From: Brevibacterium marinum
GTDB lineage: Bacteria > Actinomycetota > Actinomycetes > Actinomycetales > Brevibacteriaceae
NCBI RefSeq assembly: GCF_011927955.1
Contig: NZ_JAATJN010000001.1
Span: forward strand, 1,364,001-1,428,000
DNA: 64,000 bases
Reading direction: 5' to 3'
Below the pieces are notes generated by a model that searched no databases, was not told the DNA's origin, and saw only the letters and a program-made list of their open reading frames with translations. The translations under genes were made by a program, and so were the position numbers. Below are positions 52,105 to 61,180 of the stretch, in pieces. The first letter of the stretch is position 1. Every line of letters starts with the position of its first letter.

Positions 52105-52569
52105 TCAGATGCGCGTCGGAGCCTGATTCTGGCATCCGAACATGACGCGGTGACCGTGTGTCGCCACAGCTTGGCGGGCATCCAACTCCCAGGCTTTCTT
52201 AAACTCGATACGATCACGGACATCGGCTCTCCTGAGTTCCACAATGTAATTAATCTTGTGGAATTCAGGTCGAAGGGCTTGAGTGGGAAGTTGGCAAACA
52301 CGGAATCCCGAATCTTTGGCGAAGCGGGTCCGATCCTCGCACCGGGTCCTGGAATGGTGCCGGACTTCGAGATCCGCGAGTTGGTTGCCGGTCGTATTCG
52401 TCGCGAACGCGGTCAGCCTGTACCCGTCAACGTCATCAAAACGCAGTTGCGCGTCCGGGTGGGAACTCTCCCGGCGGACGTTGATTCGCATTCCGTCCGG
52501 CCAGTCGCTCAGGTCGAGGACTCCGGTGAGTTCGGCGACGGCGGCACTGATTCGGCAGCGGTGCATCAA
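52105..52569 (-). pseudogene. IS1380-family transposase remnant
   Basis: The minus-strand frame reads ELTGVLDLSDWPDGMR, then VRRESSHPDAQLRF, FATNTTGNQLADLEVRH and RCEDRTRFAKDSGF, the order and wording of the conserved C-terminal part of IS1380-type transposases. After AKDSGF the match continues in another frame (FANFPLKPFDLNS, about 52260-52301), so a frameshift has broken the gene. The N-terminal two thirds of the transposase are missing and no terminal inverted repeats are obvious. It marks past mobile-element activity at the right side of the tRNA-proximal island. Confidence 0.75.
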
Positions 52570-52642
52570 ACAACCGGGTTATCAGTGACCGTGTGTCAAT
52601 CCTTGGCAGTCCACACAACGCCCTAACCTAACGGAATTGGAG

Positions 52643-54658
52643 TTAACCGTCCACGCCGCGTTTGAACACGAGCATGAGGGAGCGCATGCTCAGGACGAAG
52701 CCCCCGAAGAGCAGGACGAACCCGAAGAACGCGTAGAGGTGGATGCCCTCGGTCAGCAGCGGTCCCTCCTCGCTGGTGATGAGCATGATCGCCCCCAAGA
52801 CGGCGGCACCGGCCAGGACGGCGACGATGAGCTGCTGGAACAGGCTCGTGAGGAACCGTCGATCGGAGGTGTTCTCGAGCACTCGCATGTTCATCGAGAA
52901 GCGTCCCTGCTCGAGGTCCTCGGTGATCTTGTTGAGCCGCCGAGGCATCCGGTCGATCATCGGCAGGATCTGCATCGTACGGCGCTGGAGTTCGTCGGTG
53001 ATCTTCGTGGACTTCAGTTTGCTGCGCATGAGGCGGTTGCCCTCGTTGCGGGCGACGTCGACCACGTCGAAGGTGGGGTCGATGACGAGGAGCGCGCCCT
53101 CGACCGAGGCCATGGCTCGGAAGGCCGCGCTGATCGGGGCCGGGACCGAGAACCGATGGGCCAGAACCAGGTTGAACAGGTCGTCGAAGAGCTTCTGACC
53201 GTTGTACGACCTGTTTCCGCCGCCGTAGCGAGTGAGCAGTTCGCCGACGGCACGTTCAACGGCCCGATCGTCGAGATTCTCCGGGCGGCCGAGGAGTTCG
53301 ATGAGGGAGTCCGTGGCTCCGGCGCTGTCGTTCTGGTCGATCGAGTAGAGCATGAGGCCCAGAGCCGTCTGTGTTCCCGGGTCGAGTCGGCCGACCGCGC
53401 CGAAGTCCAACAGTCCCAATCCGCCCTCGGGCATGATGAAGATGTTGCCCGCATGCAGGTCCGAATGGAAGACGCCGTCGGTGATGATCTGTTCGAGCGT
53501 CGCTCCCAGGAGGGTGGTGGCCAGTGCCTTTCGCTCCTTCTGGGAGAGTTCGGCCAAGAGCTGCCCGGCCGAGGACACAGGGCGACCGGGAAGTCTGTCC
53601 ATGATGAGGAGCCGTTCGCTCGAGAGCTCCGGGTAGCTGTGGGGCACGGTCACGGAGAATTTGCCCGATCGTCGCAGACTGTCCTCGATGGCACGCATAT
53701 TGCCGAGCTCGATCCGATAGTCCAGCTCCTCCTCGAGGGAGTTGGCGAACCCCTTGGCCAGGTTCTCAATACCCAGATCTTGACCCCACACCGTGGTCTT
53801 GTTGAGCCACCTGGCCAGACGCAGGATGATGTCGAGGTCCTGGTTGACCTGGTTGAGGGCCTTCGGCCGCTGGACTTTGACGATGACGTCGGTGCCGTCG
53901 AGCAGCGTGGCCTCATGGACCTGTGCCACTGAGGCGGCGGCCAGTGGTGTGGCGTCGATGCGCGAGAACACCTCGTTCAGCGGTCTGCCCATGCGCTCGA
54001 CGATCGCCGGTTCGATGACCGACCAGGGTTCGGGGGAGACCTGCGTCTGCAGCAGCTCCAACTCGTGGACGTAGGCGGGAGGCAGTACATCACGACGGGT
54101 CGAGAGCATCTGTCCGAGCTTGACGAAGGTGACTCCGGCTTCCGCCAGGGAGTTCTTCAGCGCTCGGGCCGTCTTGGCCTCACGCCCCCGGGACGCACTT
54201 CGGCCGAAGCCGCGGATCTGTGATCCCAGACCGTGGCGGACTGCGATCGAGACGACCTCGGCGTAGCGTCGGCCGCGTCGCCTGCGCGCCTTCCAGCCGA
54301 AGAGCAGAGACTGGGGGCCGGGCACGGAGCCCGTCGGGAAGGCCGCTTCGATGACGACGAGCGCTCCGACGCCCAAGGCGAAGATCCAACCGGTGGCCAG
54401 CAGCAGGAGCATGAGAGCGACTCCCGGCGCGACGTCGAGACCACCGGCGTTCTGTCCCGTTCCGGCGCGATAGAGGTACTGCACCGTCAGCGCCATGACA
54501 GCGCTCATCACCAGGCCCACCCCGATGGTCCGCGGCCATCCTGTCGGGACGCCGACGACGCGGCGCACAACGGTTGCGGCAAGCCACGACTGCAGGAAGA
54601 GGAACAGCAGGGCGGCGATGCTCAGCAGCACGTAGGCTCCGAAATCGAGGGCGGCCAT
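52643..54658 (-). CDS. ABC1/UbiB-family atypical kinase, membrane-linked
   Basis: A 671-residue protein. Three hydrophobic segments lie near the N-terminus (about 5-115), then the UbiB/ABC1 core (~130-480): the KxGQ helix (FVKLGQMLSTR), the Ala-rich loop (PLAAASVAQVHEA), the Lys in VIVKVQRP, the catalytic FHSDLHAGNI and LLDFGAVGRL. Two more hydrophobic segments are at the C-terminus (~590-660). UbiB-type proteins support quinone or lipid metabolism through an unusual ATP-dependent activity. AAGGAG lies 8 bases before the ATG at 54658; a GTG at 54676 lies too close to that site. It ends 73 bases from the transposase remnant. Confidence 0.88.
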   Translation of the reverse strand: MAALDFGAYVLLSIAALLFLFLQSWLAATVVRRVVGVPTGWPRTIGVGLVMSAVMALTVQYLYRAGTGQNAGGLDVAPGVALMLLLLATGWIFALGVGALVVIEAAFPTGSVPGPQSLLFGWKARRRRGRRYAEVVSIAVRHGLGSQIRGFGRSASRGREAKTARALKNSLAEAGVTFVKLGQMLSTRRDVLPPAYVHELELLQTQVSPEPWSVIEPAIVERMGRPLNEVFSRIDATPLAAASVAQVHEATLLDGTDVIVKVQRPKALNQVNQDLDIILRLARWLNKTTVWGQDLGIENLAKGFANSLEEELDYRIELGNMRAIEDSLRRSGKFSVTVPHSYPELSSERLLIMDRLPGRPVSSAGQLLAELSQKERKALATTLLGATLEQIITDGVFHSDLHAGNIFIMPEGGLGLLDFGAVGRLDPGTQTALGLMLYSIDQNDSAGATDSLIELLGRPENLDDRAVERAVGELLTRYGGGNRSYNGQKLFDDLFNLVLAHRFSVPAPISAAFRAMASVEGALLVIDPTFDVVDVARNEGNRLMRSKLKSTKITDELQRRTMQILPMIDRMPRRLNKITEDLEQGRFSMNMRVLENTSDRRFLTSLFQQLIVAVLAGAAVLGAIMLITSEEGPLLTEGIHLYAFFGFVLLFGGFVLSMRSLMLVFKRGVDG

Positions 54659-54768
54659 GAGCATGACTCCTTCCACAGCGGGGTGCCCGAACGTTGCGCG
54701 CGTCAGGGGCCGGTTGTCACCAGCCTAATCGGTTGGCCCCGGGGCGACCGGAGACGAGCCAGGAGAGT

Positions 54769-56043
54769 TCAGCGGCGCATTCTGCCAGGCAGTCCGATCT
54801 GTTTGGACCAGATGAGCGCCCACACGGCACCGAGGAGAGCGAAGAGCCCCGGGAACACGACCCCGAACCGCAGCGAGGCGAGGGCGATGACCACGGAGAT
54901 GAGGGTCGGGCCCGCCAGCTTGCCGCCGTTGGAGAAGATCGCCCAGATGCCGAGGAAGCGGGCGCGTCCGATCACCGGCGACAGGTCCGCACCGATGGTC
55001 ATGTTCACCCCGGCACCCAGTCCGTTGCCGAATGCCATGACCGAGGCGGCCGCGATCATCCCGACCAGGTCCGGACGCAGCACCATGAGGACGAAGCCGG
55101 ATCCGAAGATCGTGAGACAGGCCACCATTGTCGTCGTCCGACCGAGGCGATCCTTGATGTAGGCGCCGAGGAACATGAAGCCCAATTCGAGGCCGGCACC
55201 GAAGGCGATGAGCAGGGAGATCGATGACTCCTGCAGCCCGATCTCGACGCCCCACAGCTGGATCACCACCGGTTGAGCGGACCGGGCCACGGTCAGGGCG
55301 ATGATCGAGATCCCGACGAGGACCACGGCCTTCCACCTCACCTCCAGGCGAGGACGAGGGGGCTTGCGCGCATTCGTCCCGGCCGCCTCGGCGGGGGTGG
55401 GGTCCGTCGAGCAATCGGCGTCCGGCGCCCCTGCCGCGGGCGGGGCCGAACGGGCATTCCCGCGGTCCGAGTAGCCGGGGATGTGGGCGATGGGCAGGGC
55501 CATGACGACGATGGCGGCGAGGGACGCGGCTCCCGCGAAGACGAAGACCGACCAGAGTGGGAGGACGAGCATGAGTCCCGCACCGACGATCGGTCCGATG
55601 AGGTTGCCCACCCGCTGCGTGCCGCCCAGGGCGGTCATCGCCTTGGCCAGATCCTTCGCCGGCATCACCTCGGCGACGACGGCCTGCCTGGCCAGGTTCC
55701 ACACATCGGCGACCGGAGCGAAGAGCATGAGCGCGATCGTGTACACGATCAGGGAGGCCGAGGAGTCCCAGAGGAAGGCCGCGACGATCCCGCCGAGGAC
55801 GACGATCGCTGTGATCGTGGCGACGAGCATCGCCCGGAAGTCGCCGAGGCGGTCGATGAGGATTCCCGCCGGCACCGTTGCGGCAAGGGACACTGCGCCC
55901 ATGATGCCGACGATGGCGGCGGCGAAGGACGAGCTCGCGCCCAGGTTGAGCGCGCCGAGGACCACGATGGGAAGAATCGAGCCCACACCGACGGCGAAGA
56001 GGAGTGAGGGCGCGAGGACCGGCCACAAGATGGGTTTGAGCAC
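54769..56043 (-). CDS. MFS transporter
   Basis: A 424-residue major facilitator with 12 hydrophobic segments, the GILIDRLGDFRAML loop between helices 2 and 3 (motif A-like), a hydrophilic central loop of about 45 residues (residues ~195-240) and IKDRLGRTTTM in the second half. The substrate is not readable; drug or metabolite efflux is common for this layout. The GTG start at 56043 has no ribosome site, but TAGACT (56050-56055 on the minus strand) ends 6 bases upstream, fitting a leaderless mRNA. Confidence 0.87.
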   Translation of the reverse strand: MLKPILWPVLAPSLLFAVGVGSILPIVVLGALNLGASSSFAAAIVGIMGAVSLAATVPAGILIDRLGDFRAMLVATITAIVVLGGIVAAFLWDSSASLIVYTIALMLFAPVADVWNLARQAVVAEVMPAKDLAKAMTALGGTQRVGNLIGPIVGAGLMLVLPLWSVFVFAGAASLAAIVVMALPIAHIPGYSDRGNARSAPPAAGAPDADCSTDPTPAEAAGTNARKPPRPRLEVRWKAVVLVGISIIALTVARSAQPVVIQLWGVEIGLQESSISLLIAFGAGLELGFMFLGAYIKDRLGRTTTMVACLTIFGSGFVLMVLRPDLVGMIAAASVMAFGNGLGAGVNMTIGADLSPVIGRARFLGIWAIFSNGGKLAGPTLISVVIALASLRFGVVFPGLFALLGAVWALIWSKQIGLPGRMRR

Positions 56044-56049
56044 CTGACC

Positions 56050-56055
56050 AGTCTA
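56050..56055 (-). promoter_or_regulatory. Candidate -10 of the MFS gene
   Basis: TAGACT on the minus strand, 6 bases before the GTG at 56043. Confidence 0.5.
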
Positions 56056-56239
56056 GTTGAGCGCATGACCAGGCGAGCCGCGCGAGCCGCTCCCCGAGGC
56101 GGCGGCAGATCGGCCCGCCGGTGGCAGGGGGCGAGGTGGCAGGCAGCGCCCCCAGGTGGCAGGGGAGGTTGCTGGCCGCCGTTTACACTGTTCCCAGCGA
56201 AGATCCGTCCCTACCCCTCCCGATGCGAAAGTGATCGAC

Positions 56240-57439
56240 ATGACCAGTGACGCGGTGCAGCCGAGCAGGTTCCGACTCGTCCCGATGCGGCCGCGCGAGC
56301 CCGGTGAGGAGGGACGCGCGGCGAGCACTCTCGAACTCTTCTTCGACCTCGTGTTCGTCATCGCGGTGTCCATCGCCGCGTCCACCCTGCATGACACGGT
56401 CACTGCCGGCCACCTCGGCGTGGGCCTGGCCAAGTACCTCATGATCTTCTTCGCGATCTGGTGGGCGTGGATGAACTTCACCTGGTTCGCGACCTCCTTC
56501 GACACCGATGACTGGCTCTACCGGGTGATGACGATCGTGCAGATGGGCGGTGTGCTCATCCTGGCGGCGGGCATCGGGCCTGCCTTCGCCGATGACGACT
56601 TCCTCTTCGTCATCCTCGGCTACATCCTCATGCGCGTGGTCATGATCGCGCAGTGGCTGCGGGCCTCTCGGCATGCGGGCGGGGCGCGGCGAACGACCGT
56701 CGTCTACGCCTGCGGAATCGGCATCGTGCAGGTGCTGTGGGTGACGTGGATGAGCATCGACGATCACGTGCTGTCGACGGTCGTCTTCCTCATCCTCGTC
56801 CTCGCCGAGGTGGCCATCCCCGTCGTCGCGGAAGCGCGGGGGACGACGCCCTGGCATCCGGAGCACATCACCGAACGCTATGGCTGCTTCACGATCATCG
56901 TCCTCGGCGAGTCCATGCTCGCCTCGGCGAACGCGGTGTTCGAAGCCCTCTCCGACAGTGAGGACATCGTCTCGCTGGTCTCTCTCGGCGTCCTCAGCCT
57001 CATCGTGACGGCGGCGATGTGGTGGATCTACTTCTGGCCGCCCCATCACCGCGCGATCGGCAGCCTCGGTGGCTCACTCGCCTACGGCTACGGCCACTAC
57101 GTCATCTTCGCCGCCGCCGGAGCGTTCTCCGCAGGAGTCGGCATCGAAGTCGATTCGCAACTGGGCGTGAGCGCGCTTGATCCGGTGCTTGCGACCTTCA
57201 CGGTCTCGGTGCCGATCGCGGTCTTCGTCCTCGGCGTGTGGCTGCTGGCGATCAGGCCGAACGCCGGCGGCGCCGTCAACACGATCGTGCCGATCTGCGC
57301 GCTCCTCGTGCTGTGTGATCCGATCATCCCGATCCCGACATTCCTCACGACCTTCTTCATGATCATCATCGTCATCACCCTGATCGTGGCCTCGCCGAAG
57401 GGCGGTGAGTCGTCAACAGGCACCGAGGTGAGGGCGTGA
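56240..57439 (+). CDS. Low-temperature-requirement A (LtrA) family membrane protein
   Basis: A 399-residue protein with about ten hydrophobic segments and the LtrA signature near the start (STLELFFDLVFVIAVS), YGCFTIIVLGESMLA in the middle and a WWIYFWPPHHR segment. LtrA was named for low-temperature growth in Listeria; the molecular function is unknown. The ATG at 56240 is chosen because it precedes the domain by about 25 residues; the in-frame extension to 56156 reads through GC-rich GGTGGCAGG repeats and is unlikely. Confidence 0.85.
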   Translation: MTSDAVQPSRFRLVPMRPREPGEEGRAASTLELFFDLVFVIAVSIAASTLHDTVTAGHLGVGLAKYLMIFFAIWWAWMNFTWFATSFDTDDWLYRVMTIVQMGGVLILAAGIGPAFADDDFLFVILGYILMRVVMIAQWLRASRHAGGARRTTVVYACGIGIVQVLWVTWMSIDDHVLSTVVFLILVLAEVAIPVVAEARGTTPWHPEHITERYGCFTIIVLGESMLASANAVFEALSDSEDIVSLVSLGVLSLIVTAAMWWIYFWPPHHRAIGSLGGSLAYGYGHYVIFAAAGAFSAGVGIEVDSQLGVSALDPVLATFTVSVPIAVFVLGVWLLAIRPNAGGAVNTIVPICALLVLCDPIIPIPTFLTTFFMIIIVITLIVASPKGGESSTGTEVRA

Positions 57440-57631
57440 GTTCCGGAGGCCGGTGAAGTGCCTCATGTCGTGAGTCTTCGCTGCGTCGACCCTGCGGGCG
57501 ATCTCGTCCGCGCTGCGGCCGGGATGCATCGATTGTCTGCGGCCCAGTTCGATGAGCCAGACGCCGAGGCGGACCAGGGCTCGGTCGATTCCGCCCAGTC
57601 TGTCCTCGGTGACGGTCGACGAGTGGGGGTC
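57413..57631 (-). CDS. Unrecognised small protein frame without a standard start
   Basis: On the minus strand a 72-codon frame is open after a TGA at 57632-57634 and ends at TGA 57413-57415. It has strong G/C bias in third positions and a protein-like sequence (DRLGGIDRALVRLGVWLIE, then HPGRSADEIARRVDAAK). No ATG, GTG or TTG lies in its first half; a GTG in a neighbouring frame (about 57633) suggests a frameshift near the beginning, or a non-standard start. It overlaps the end of the LtrA-like gene by 27 bases. Small helical proteins of this type are common in actinobacteria, but I cannot name a family. Confidence 0.4.
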   Translation of the reverse strand, partial: DPHSSTVTEDRLGGIDRALVRLGVWLIELGRRQSMHPGRSADEIARRVDAAKTHDMRHFTGLRNSRPHLGAC

Positions 57632-57729
57632 TCACCGTCTGCCTGCCCGGACTGCGCCCGACTGCTGCGTTTCTCAGATTGCCTGCGCTCGACCTGTTCC
57701 TCTCATGCTGGGCGTGAGACCCTGGTCAC

Positions 57730-58842
57730 ATGAGCAATCGTCATGTGATCCCGCCCTACCTCCTTGATTCCCTCGCCGAGCGCGGAGGCGAGAGGTTCCC
57801 CCGCGCCGCTCGTGCCGCTCGCAGCGCTCGGATGTCCGACGAATCCTCTCGCAGCCTGCGCGCCGAGGGGCTGCGCTACACGCCGCTGCTCGAGGACTCG
57901 GAGTCCGGGTCCCGGGGCGCTGCGGGGTCGGCGACAGGCGCATCGGGTGTCAAGCGGATCATCCATGACGCGCAGGGCACCGAGACCCTGCCGGGAGTCC
58001 TCGTCCGCAGCGAGGGCGAAGAGCCGGTCTCCGACGAAGCGGTCAACGAGGCCTACGACGGACTCGGTGCCTCCTACTCGCTCTTCGCCGAGGTCTTCGA
58101 TCGCGACTCGCTCGATGGCAAGGGGATGCCGCTCATCGCCAGCGTCCACTACGGCCAGGACTATGACAATGCCTTCTTCGACGGTCGGCTCATGGTCTTC
58201 GGTGACGGCGATGACGAGGTCTTCACCGGGTTCACGGGATCGCTGTCGATCATCGGCCACGAGCTCAGCCACGGCGTCATCAGCCATACCGCGGATCTCG
58301 AGTACTCCGGACAGCCCGGGGCACTCAACGAGCACTGCGCCGACGTCTTCGGTGCCCTGACCGAACAGCACGATGCCGGGCAGAGCGCTGACCAAGCCAC
58401 CTGGCTCATCGGCGCCGGAGTCTTCACCCCCGACGTCACCGGTCAGGCTCTGCGCTCCATGATCGCGCCCGGCACCGCCTATGACGACGATGTCCTCGGC
58501 ACGGATCCGCAGCCCGACCACATGAACGACTTCATCACCACGGACTCCGACAACGGTGGGGTCCATCTCAATTCCGGCATCCCCAACCGCGCCTTCGCGC
58601 TTGCGGCGACCAACCTCGGCGGACGAGCATGGGAGACCGTGGGACAGGTGTGGTTCGCCGTCCTTGTAGGGTCCCAGATCACCACCCGCACCGACTTCGC
58701 GGGCTTCGCGGCGCTGACCATCGCCGAGGCGGCCGCGGCCTTCGGTGAGGGATCCGACGTTCACGACGCCCTCGTCCAGAGCTGGGACGCCGTCGGCGTC
58801 ACCCGAGCGGCAGGACGGGGCAACGTGGGGAGCGGCTCGTGA
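57730..58842 (+). CDS. Protealysin-like M4 metallopeptidase
   Basis: A 370-residue thermolysin-family protease without a signal peptide. The N-terminus carries the protealysin-type propeptide (HVIPPYLLDSLAER, residues ~5-18). The zinc site is His177-Glu178-x-x-His181 in GHELSHGVISH with Glu201 in NEHCADVFG, exactly 24 residues on as in thermolysin; catalytic His is in NSGIPNRAF. The substrate-strand residues are in the preceding IASVHYG segment. Protealysins act inside the cell or by unusual release. The stop overlaps the emfourin-like gene (GTGA), a protease-inhibitor pair. Confidence 0.9.
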   Translation: MSNRHVIPPYLLDSLAERGGERFPRAARAARSARMSDESSRSLRAEGLRYTPLLEDSESGSRGAAGSATGASGVKRIIHDAQGTETLPGVLVRSEGEEPVSDEAVNEAYDGLGASYSLFAEVFDRDSLDGKGMPLIASVHYGQDYDNAFFDGRLMVFGDGDDEVFTGFTGSLSIIGHELSHGVISHTADLEYSGQPGALNEHCADVFGALTEQHDAGQSADQATWLIGAGVFTPDVTGQALRSMIAPGTAYDDDVLGTDPQPDHMNDFITTDSDNGGVHLNSGIPNRAFALAATNLGGRAWETVGQVWFAVLVGSQITTRTDFAGFAALTIAEAAAAFGEGSDVHDALVQSWDAVGVTRAAGRGNVGSGS

Positions 58843-59222
58843 GCGAGTGTGGCTCGAGCGGCGGTGGCGGTGTCGGATTCGGTCGCATCGTCATCGCTCG
58901 TTCGGGAGGGTTCGCCGGTCTCAGCCTCGTCTGGGACCTCGACATCGATGCGAGCTCCCTCCGTGAGGAGATCGGCTCTCAGGTGACTCGTCTGCCTTGG
59001 CCGTCTACTGCCGCAGACGGGGCGGAACCGGCCCATGTCGGGCCGGGCGAAGCCGGGGCGGGAGGCGCCGGGCAGGCTGATCGCTTCGTCTACGAGATCG
59101 AGAGCCGCTACGGTCGAGCCCGCCTCGGCGAAACCGAACTCACAGGAGAGTGGAGGCTGCTCGTCGACACCGTTCGGCAGGTGGCAGAACCTCAGAGGAG
59201 GACGCCGGGCGCCGGGCAGTGA
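58839..59222 (+). CDS. Emfourin-like inhibitor of the protealysin-type protease
   Basis: A 127-residue protein. After a Gly-rich start it has GRIVIARSGGFAGLSLVWDLD, matching the N-terminal beta strand motif of emfourin, the proteinaceous inhibitor encoded beside protealysin in Serratia. The C-terminal half reads FVYEIESRYGRARLGETEL and EWRLLVDTV, again in the order of that family. A Gly/Ala/Pro-rich loop (about 60-80) separates the halves. The GTG start overlaps the protease stop by 4 bases. It should bind the M4 active site and keep the enzyme in check (inferred from the family). Confidence 0.82.
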   Translation: MSECGSSGGGGVGFGRIVIARSGGFAGLSLVWDLDIDASSLREEIGSQVTRLPWPSTAADGAEPAHVGPGEAGAGGAGQADRFVYEIESRYGRARLGETELTGEWRLLVDTVRQVAEPQRRTPGAGQ

Positions 59223-59314
59223 GCCAGACCAGAGGGCGGACGGCGCATGGTGGTCAGCCCCAGCTGAACGGAAGGCTCTGTTGCATAGAACGATCGATCG
59301 GATACAAACTGCAA

Positions 59315-59320
59315 TAGACT
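59315..59320 (+). promoter_or_regulatory. Candidate -10 of kynA
   Basis: TAGACT, 7 bases before the ATG at 59328. A TTGCAT at 59281-59286 and the self-complementary CGATCGATCG at 59291-59300 lie upstream; the latter could be an operator. Confidence 0.5.
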
Positions 59321-59327
59321 GGCTCGC

Positions 59328-60263
59328 ATGACTCACGATGACACCACGTCGAAGAAGAACGAACGCGACCTCGAGGACGGCATCCACACGGACCTGCGGT
59401 CGACGATGACCTACGGGTCCTATCTCAGCCTCGACCGTCTGCTGACGTCCCAGCACCCGGTCAGCGAACCGGTCCACCACGACGAGCTGCTGTTCATCAT
59501 CCAGCACCAGACCACGGAGCTGTGGTTCAAACTCGTCATCCACGAACTCCTCGACGCCCGCCGCCTCATCGCCGACGACCAGCTCCAGCTGGCGCTCAAG
59601 CGCATCGCCCGCGTCAAGCACATCCAGAAGACCCTGACGGAGCAGTGGTCGGTGCTCGCGACGCTGACGCCGAGCGAATACGTCGGGTTCCGCGATGAGC
59701 TCGGCCAGTCATCGGGCTTCCAGTCCTGGCAGTACCGGGCGGTGGAGTTCCTGCTCGGCAACAAGAACGCCGGCATGCTGCAGGTCTTCGACGGAGAGCC
59801 CGAGGCCCGCGCGCAGCTCGAGACGTACCTCAACGAGCCGAGCGTCTACGACGAATTCCTGCGCGCCCTCGCCCGTCGCGGACTCCCGGTTCCCCAGCGA
59901 CTGCTCGAGAGGGACGTGAGCGTGGCGCACACCTTCGACGAGGAACTCCTCGACGCCTTCCGCATCATCTACGAGAACCCCGAGAAGTACTGGTTGGAGT
60001 ACGAGAGCTGTGAGGAGCTGGTCGACCTCGAGGAGAACTTCCAGTTCTGGCGCTACCGGCACATGCGCACGGTGCTGCGCATCATCGGCATGAAGCGCGG
60101 CACCGGCGGTTCGAGCGGCGTCGGGTTCCTTCAGAAGGCCCTCGACCTGACCTTCTTCCCCGAGCTGTTCGACATCCGCACCGGCATCGAGAACGGGCCC
60201 GGCACCGCAACCGCACCTGCCGCTCGGTCCGGTGACGCGGCCTCCGGCTGCCCGGGGATGTGA
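59328..60263 (+). CDS. kynA: Tryptophan 2,3-dioxygenase
   Basis: A 311-residue heme enzyme that opens the indole ring of tryptophan to N-formylkynurenine, the first step of the kynurenine pathway. Conserved parts are [46 protein letters not shown] and [13 protein letters not shown], in which His245 is the heme ligand; [11 protein letters not shown] binds the substrate carboxylate. The start has no ribosome site but a TAGACT element 7 bases upstream. The stop overlaps the PaaX-type regulator gene. Confidence 0.96.
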   Translation: MTHDDTTSKKNERDLEDGIHTDLRSTMTYGSYLSLDRLLTSQHPVSEPVHHDELLFIIQHQTTELWFKLVIHELLDARRLIADDQLQLALKRIARVKHIQKTLTEQWSVLATLTPSEYVGFRDELGQSSGFQSWQYRAVEFLLGNKNAGMLQVFDGEPEARAQLETYLNEPSVYDEFLRALARRGLPVPQRLLERDVSVAHTFDEELLDAFRIIYENPEKYWLEYESCEELVDLEENFQFWRYRHMRTVLRIIGMKRGTGGSSGVGFLQKALDLTFFPELFDIRTGIENGPGTATAPAARSGDAASGCPGM

Positions 60264-61093
60264 GCCGAATCGTCGCCCTCGAACCGGCACCGGGCAGTCC
60301 CACCTCATTGCTGCGGACGTTCGTCGGACTCCACTTGCGGGACTTGGGCGGGTGGATCCGCGTCGCGGGTCTGCTCGAGCTCCTGGCCACGGCGGGAGTT
60401 CCGACCTCCTCGACCCGCAGCGCCGTGTCGAGGCTCAAGGACAGGGGGCTGCTCCTGTCGGAGAAGCGGGACAGCCTCGCGGGGTACCGTGTGGACCCAG
60501 CGGCCGCGACCGACCTCGAACGCGGCGATCGGCGGATCTTCTCCTACCGCGGCCAGCGGGATGACGAACCTTGGTGTCTCGTCTCCTACTCCCTGCCTGA
60601 AGTGGAGCGGTCGAAGCGGGTCCAGCTGCGTCGAGCGCTCATGGGATTGGGCTTCGGCGCGGTCTCCGACGGACTGTGGATCGCTCCCGGACATCTGCGC
60701 GCAGAGGCAGAGGACGCGGTGGACAGGCTCGCGGCCCGCGAGCATGCGACGATCTTCATCACGCAGACGCCGCGGACGGCCGGGCCCTTCGCGCGGTCGG
60801 CGGCGGCGTGGTGGGACCTGGATCGACTTGCACTCAGACACACCGTATTCCTCGACCGGTATGAGCACCATGCCATCGAGGCATCTGCCTCCGATGACCG
60901 TGAATCCTTCATCCTGTGGCTGCGCTGCGTCGATGATTGGAAGACGATCCCCTACGTGGATCCGGGACTGCCCGCCAACGCTCTGCCCGCGGACTGGCCG
61001 GGAATGAGAAGCGTCGATCTGTTCGCCGAGCTGCGCGCCCGGTTCTCCGCACCCGCACACGACTATGTCGCGAAGGTCGCAGCCGCAGACTGA
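60260..61093 (+). CDS. PaaX-family transcription regulator
   Basis: A 277-residue PaaX-type repressor: an N-terminal winged helix (about 15-85, with [22 protein letters not shown] split over the recognition helix), a Cas2-like middle domain ([13 protein letters not shown]) and a C-terminal domain with WDLDRLALR and [22 protein letters not shown]. PaaX binds phenylacetyl-CoA in E. coli; here the coupling to kynA (GTGA overlap) suggests that it responds to a tryptophan-catabolism intermediate. It could also repress kynA itself (inferred). Confidence 0.88.
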   Translation: MSRIVALEPAPGSPTSLLRTFVGLHLRDLGGWIRVAGLLELLATAGVPTSSTRSAVSRLKDRGLLLSEKRDSLAGYRVDPAAATDLERGDRRIFSYRGQRDDEPWCLVSYSLPEVERSKRVQLRRALMGLGFGAVSDGLWIAPGHLRAEAEDAVDRLAAREHATIFITQTPRTAGPFARSAAAWWDLDRLALRHTVFLDRYEHHAIEASASDDRESFILWLRCVDDWKTIPYVDPGLPANALPADWPGMRSVDLFAELRARFSAPAHDYVAKVAAAD

Positions 61094-61180
61094 TCGACTG
61101 TACCGCCACCGGCAGTCTCGGCGGGGCGCTCCTGATCAGCCCGGCGGCACTTCGAACCGGTCCGGCAGGGCGTCGGTCGG

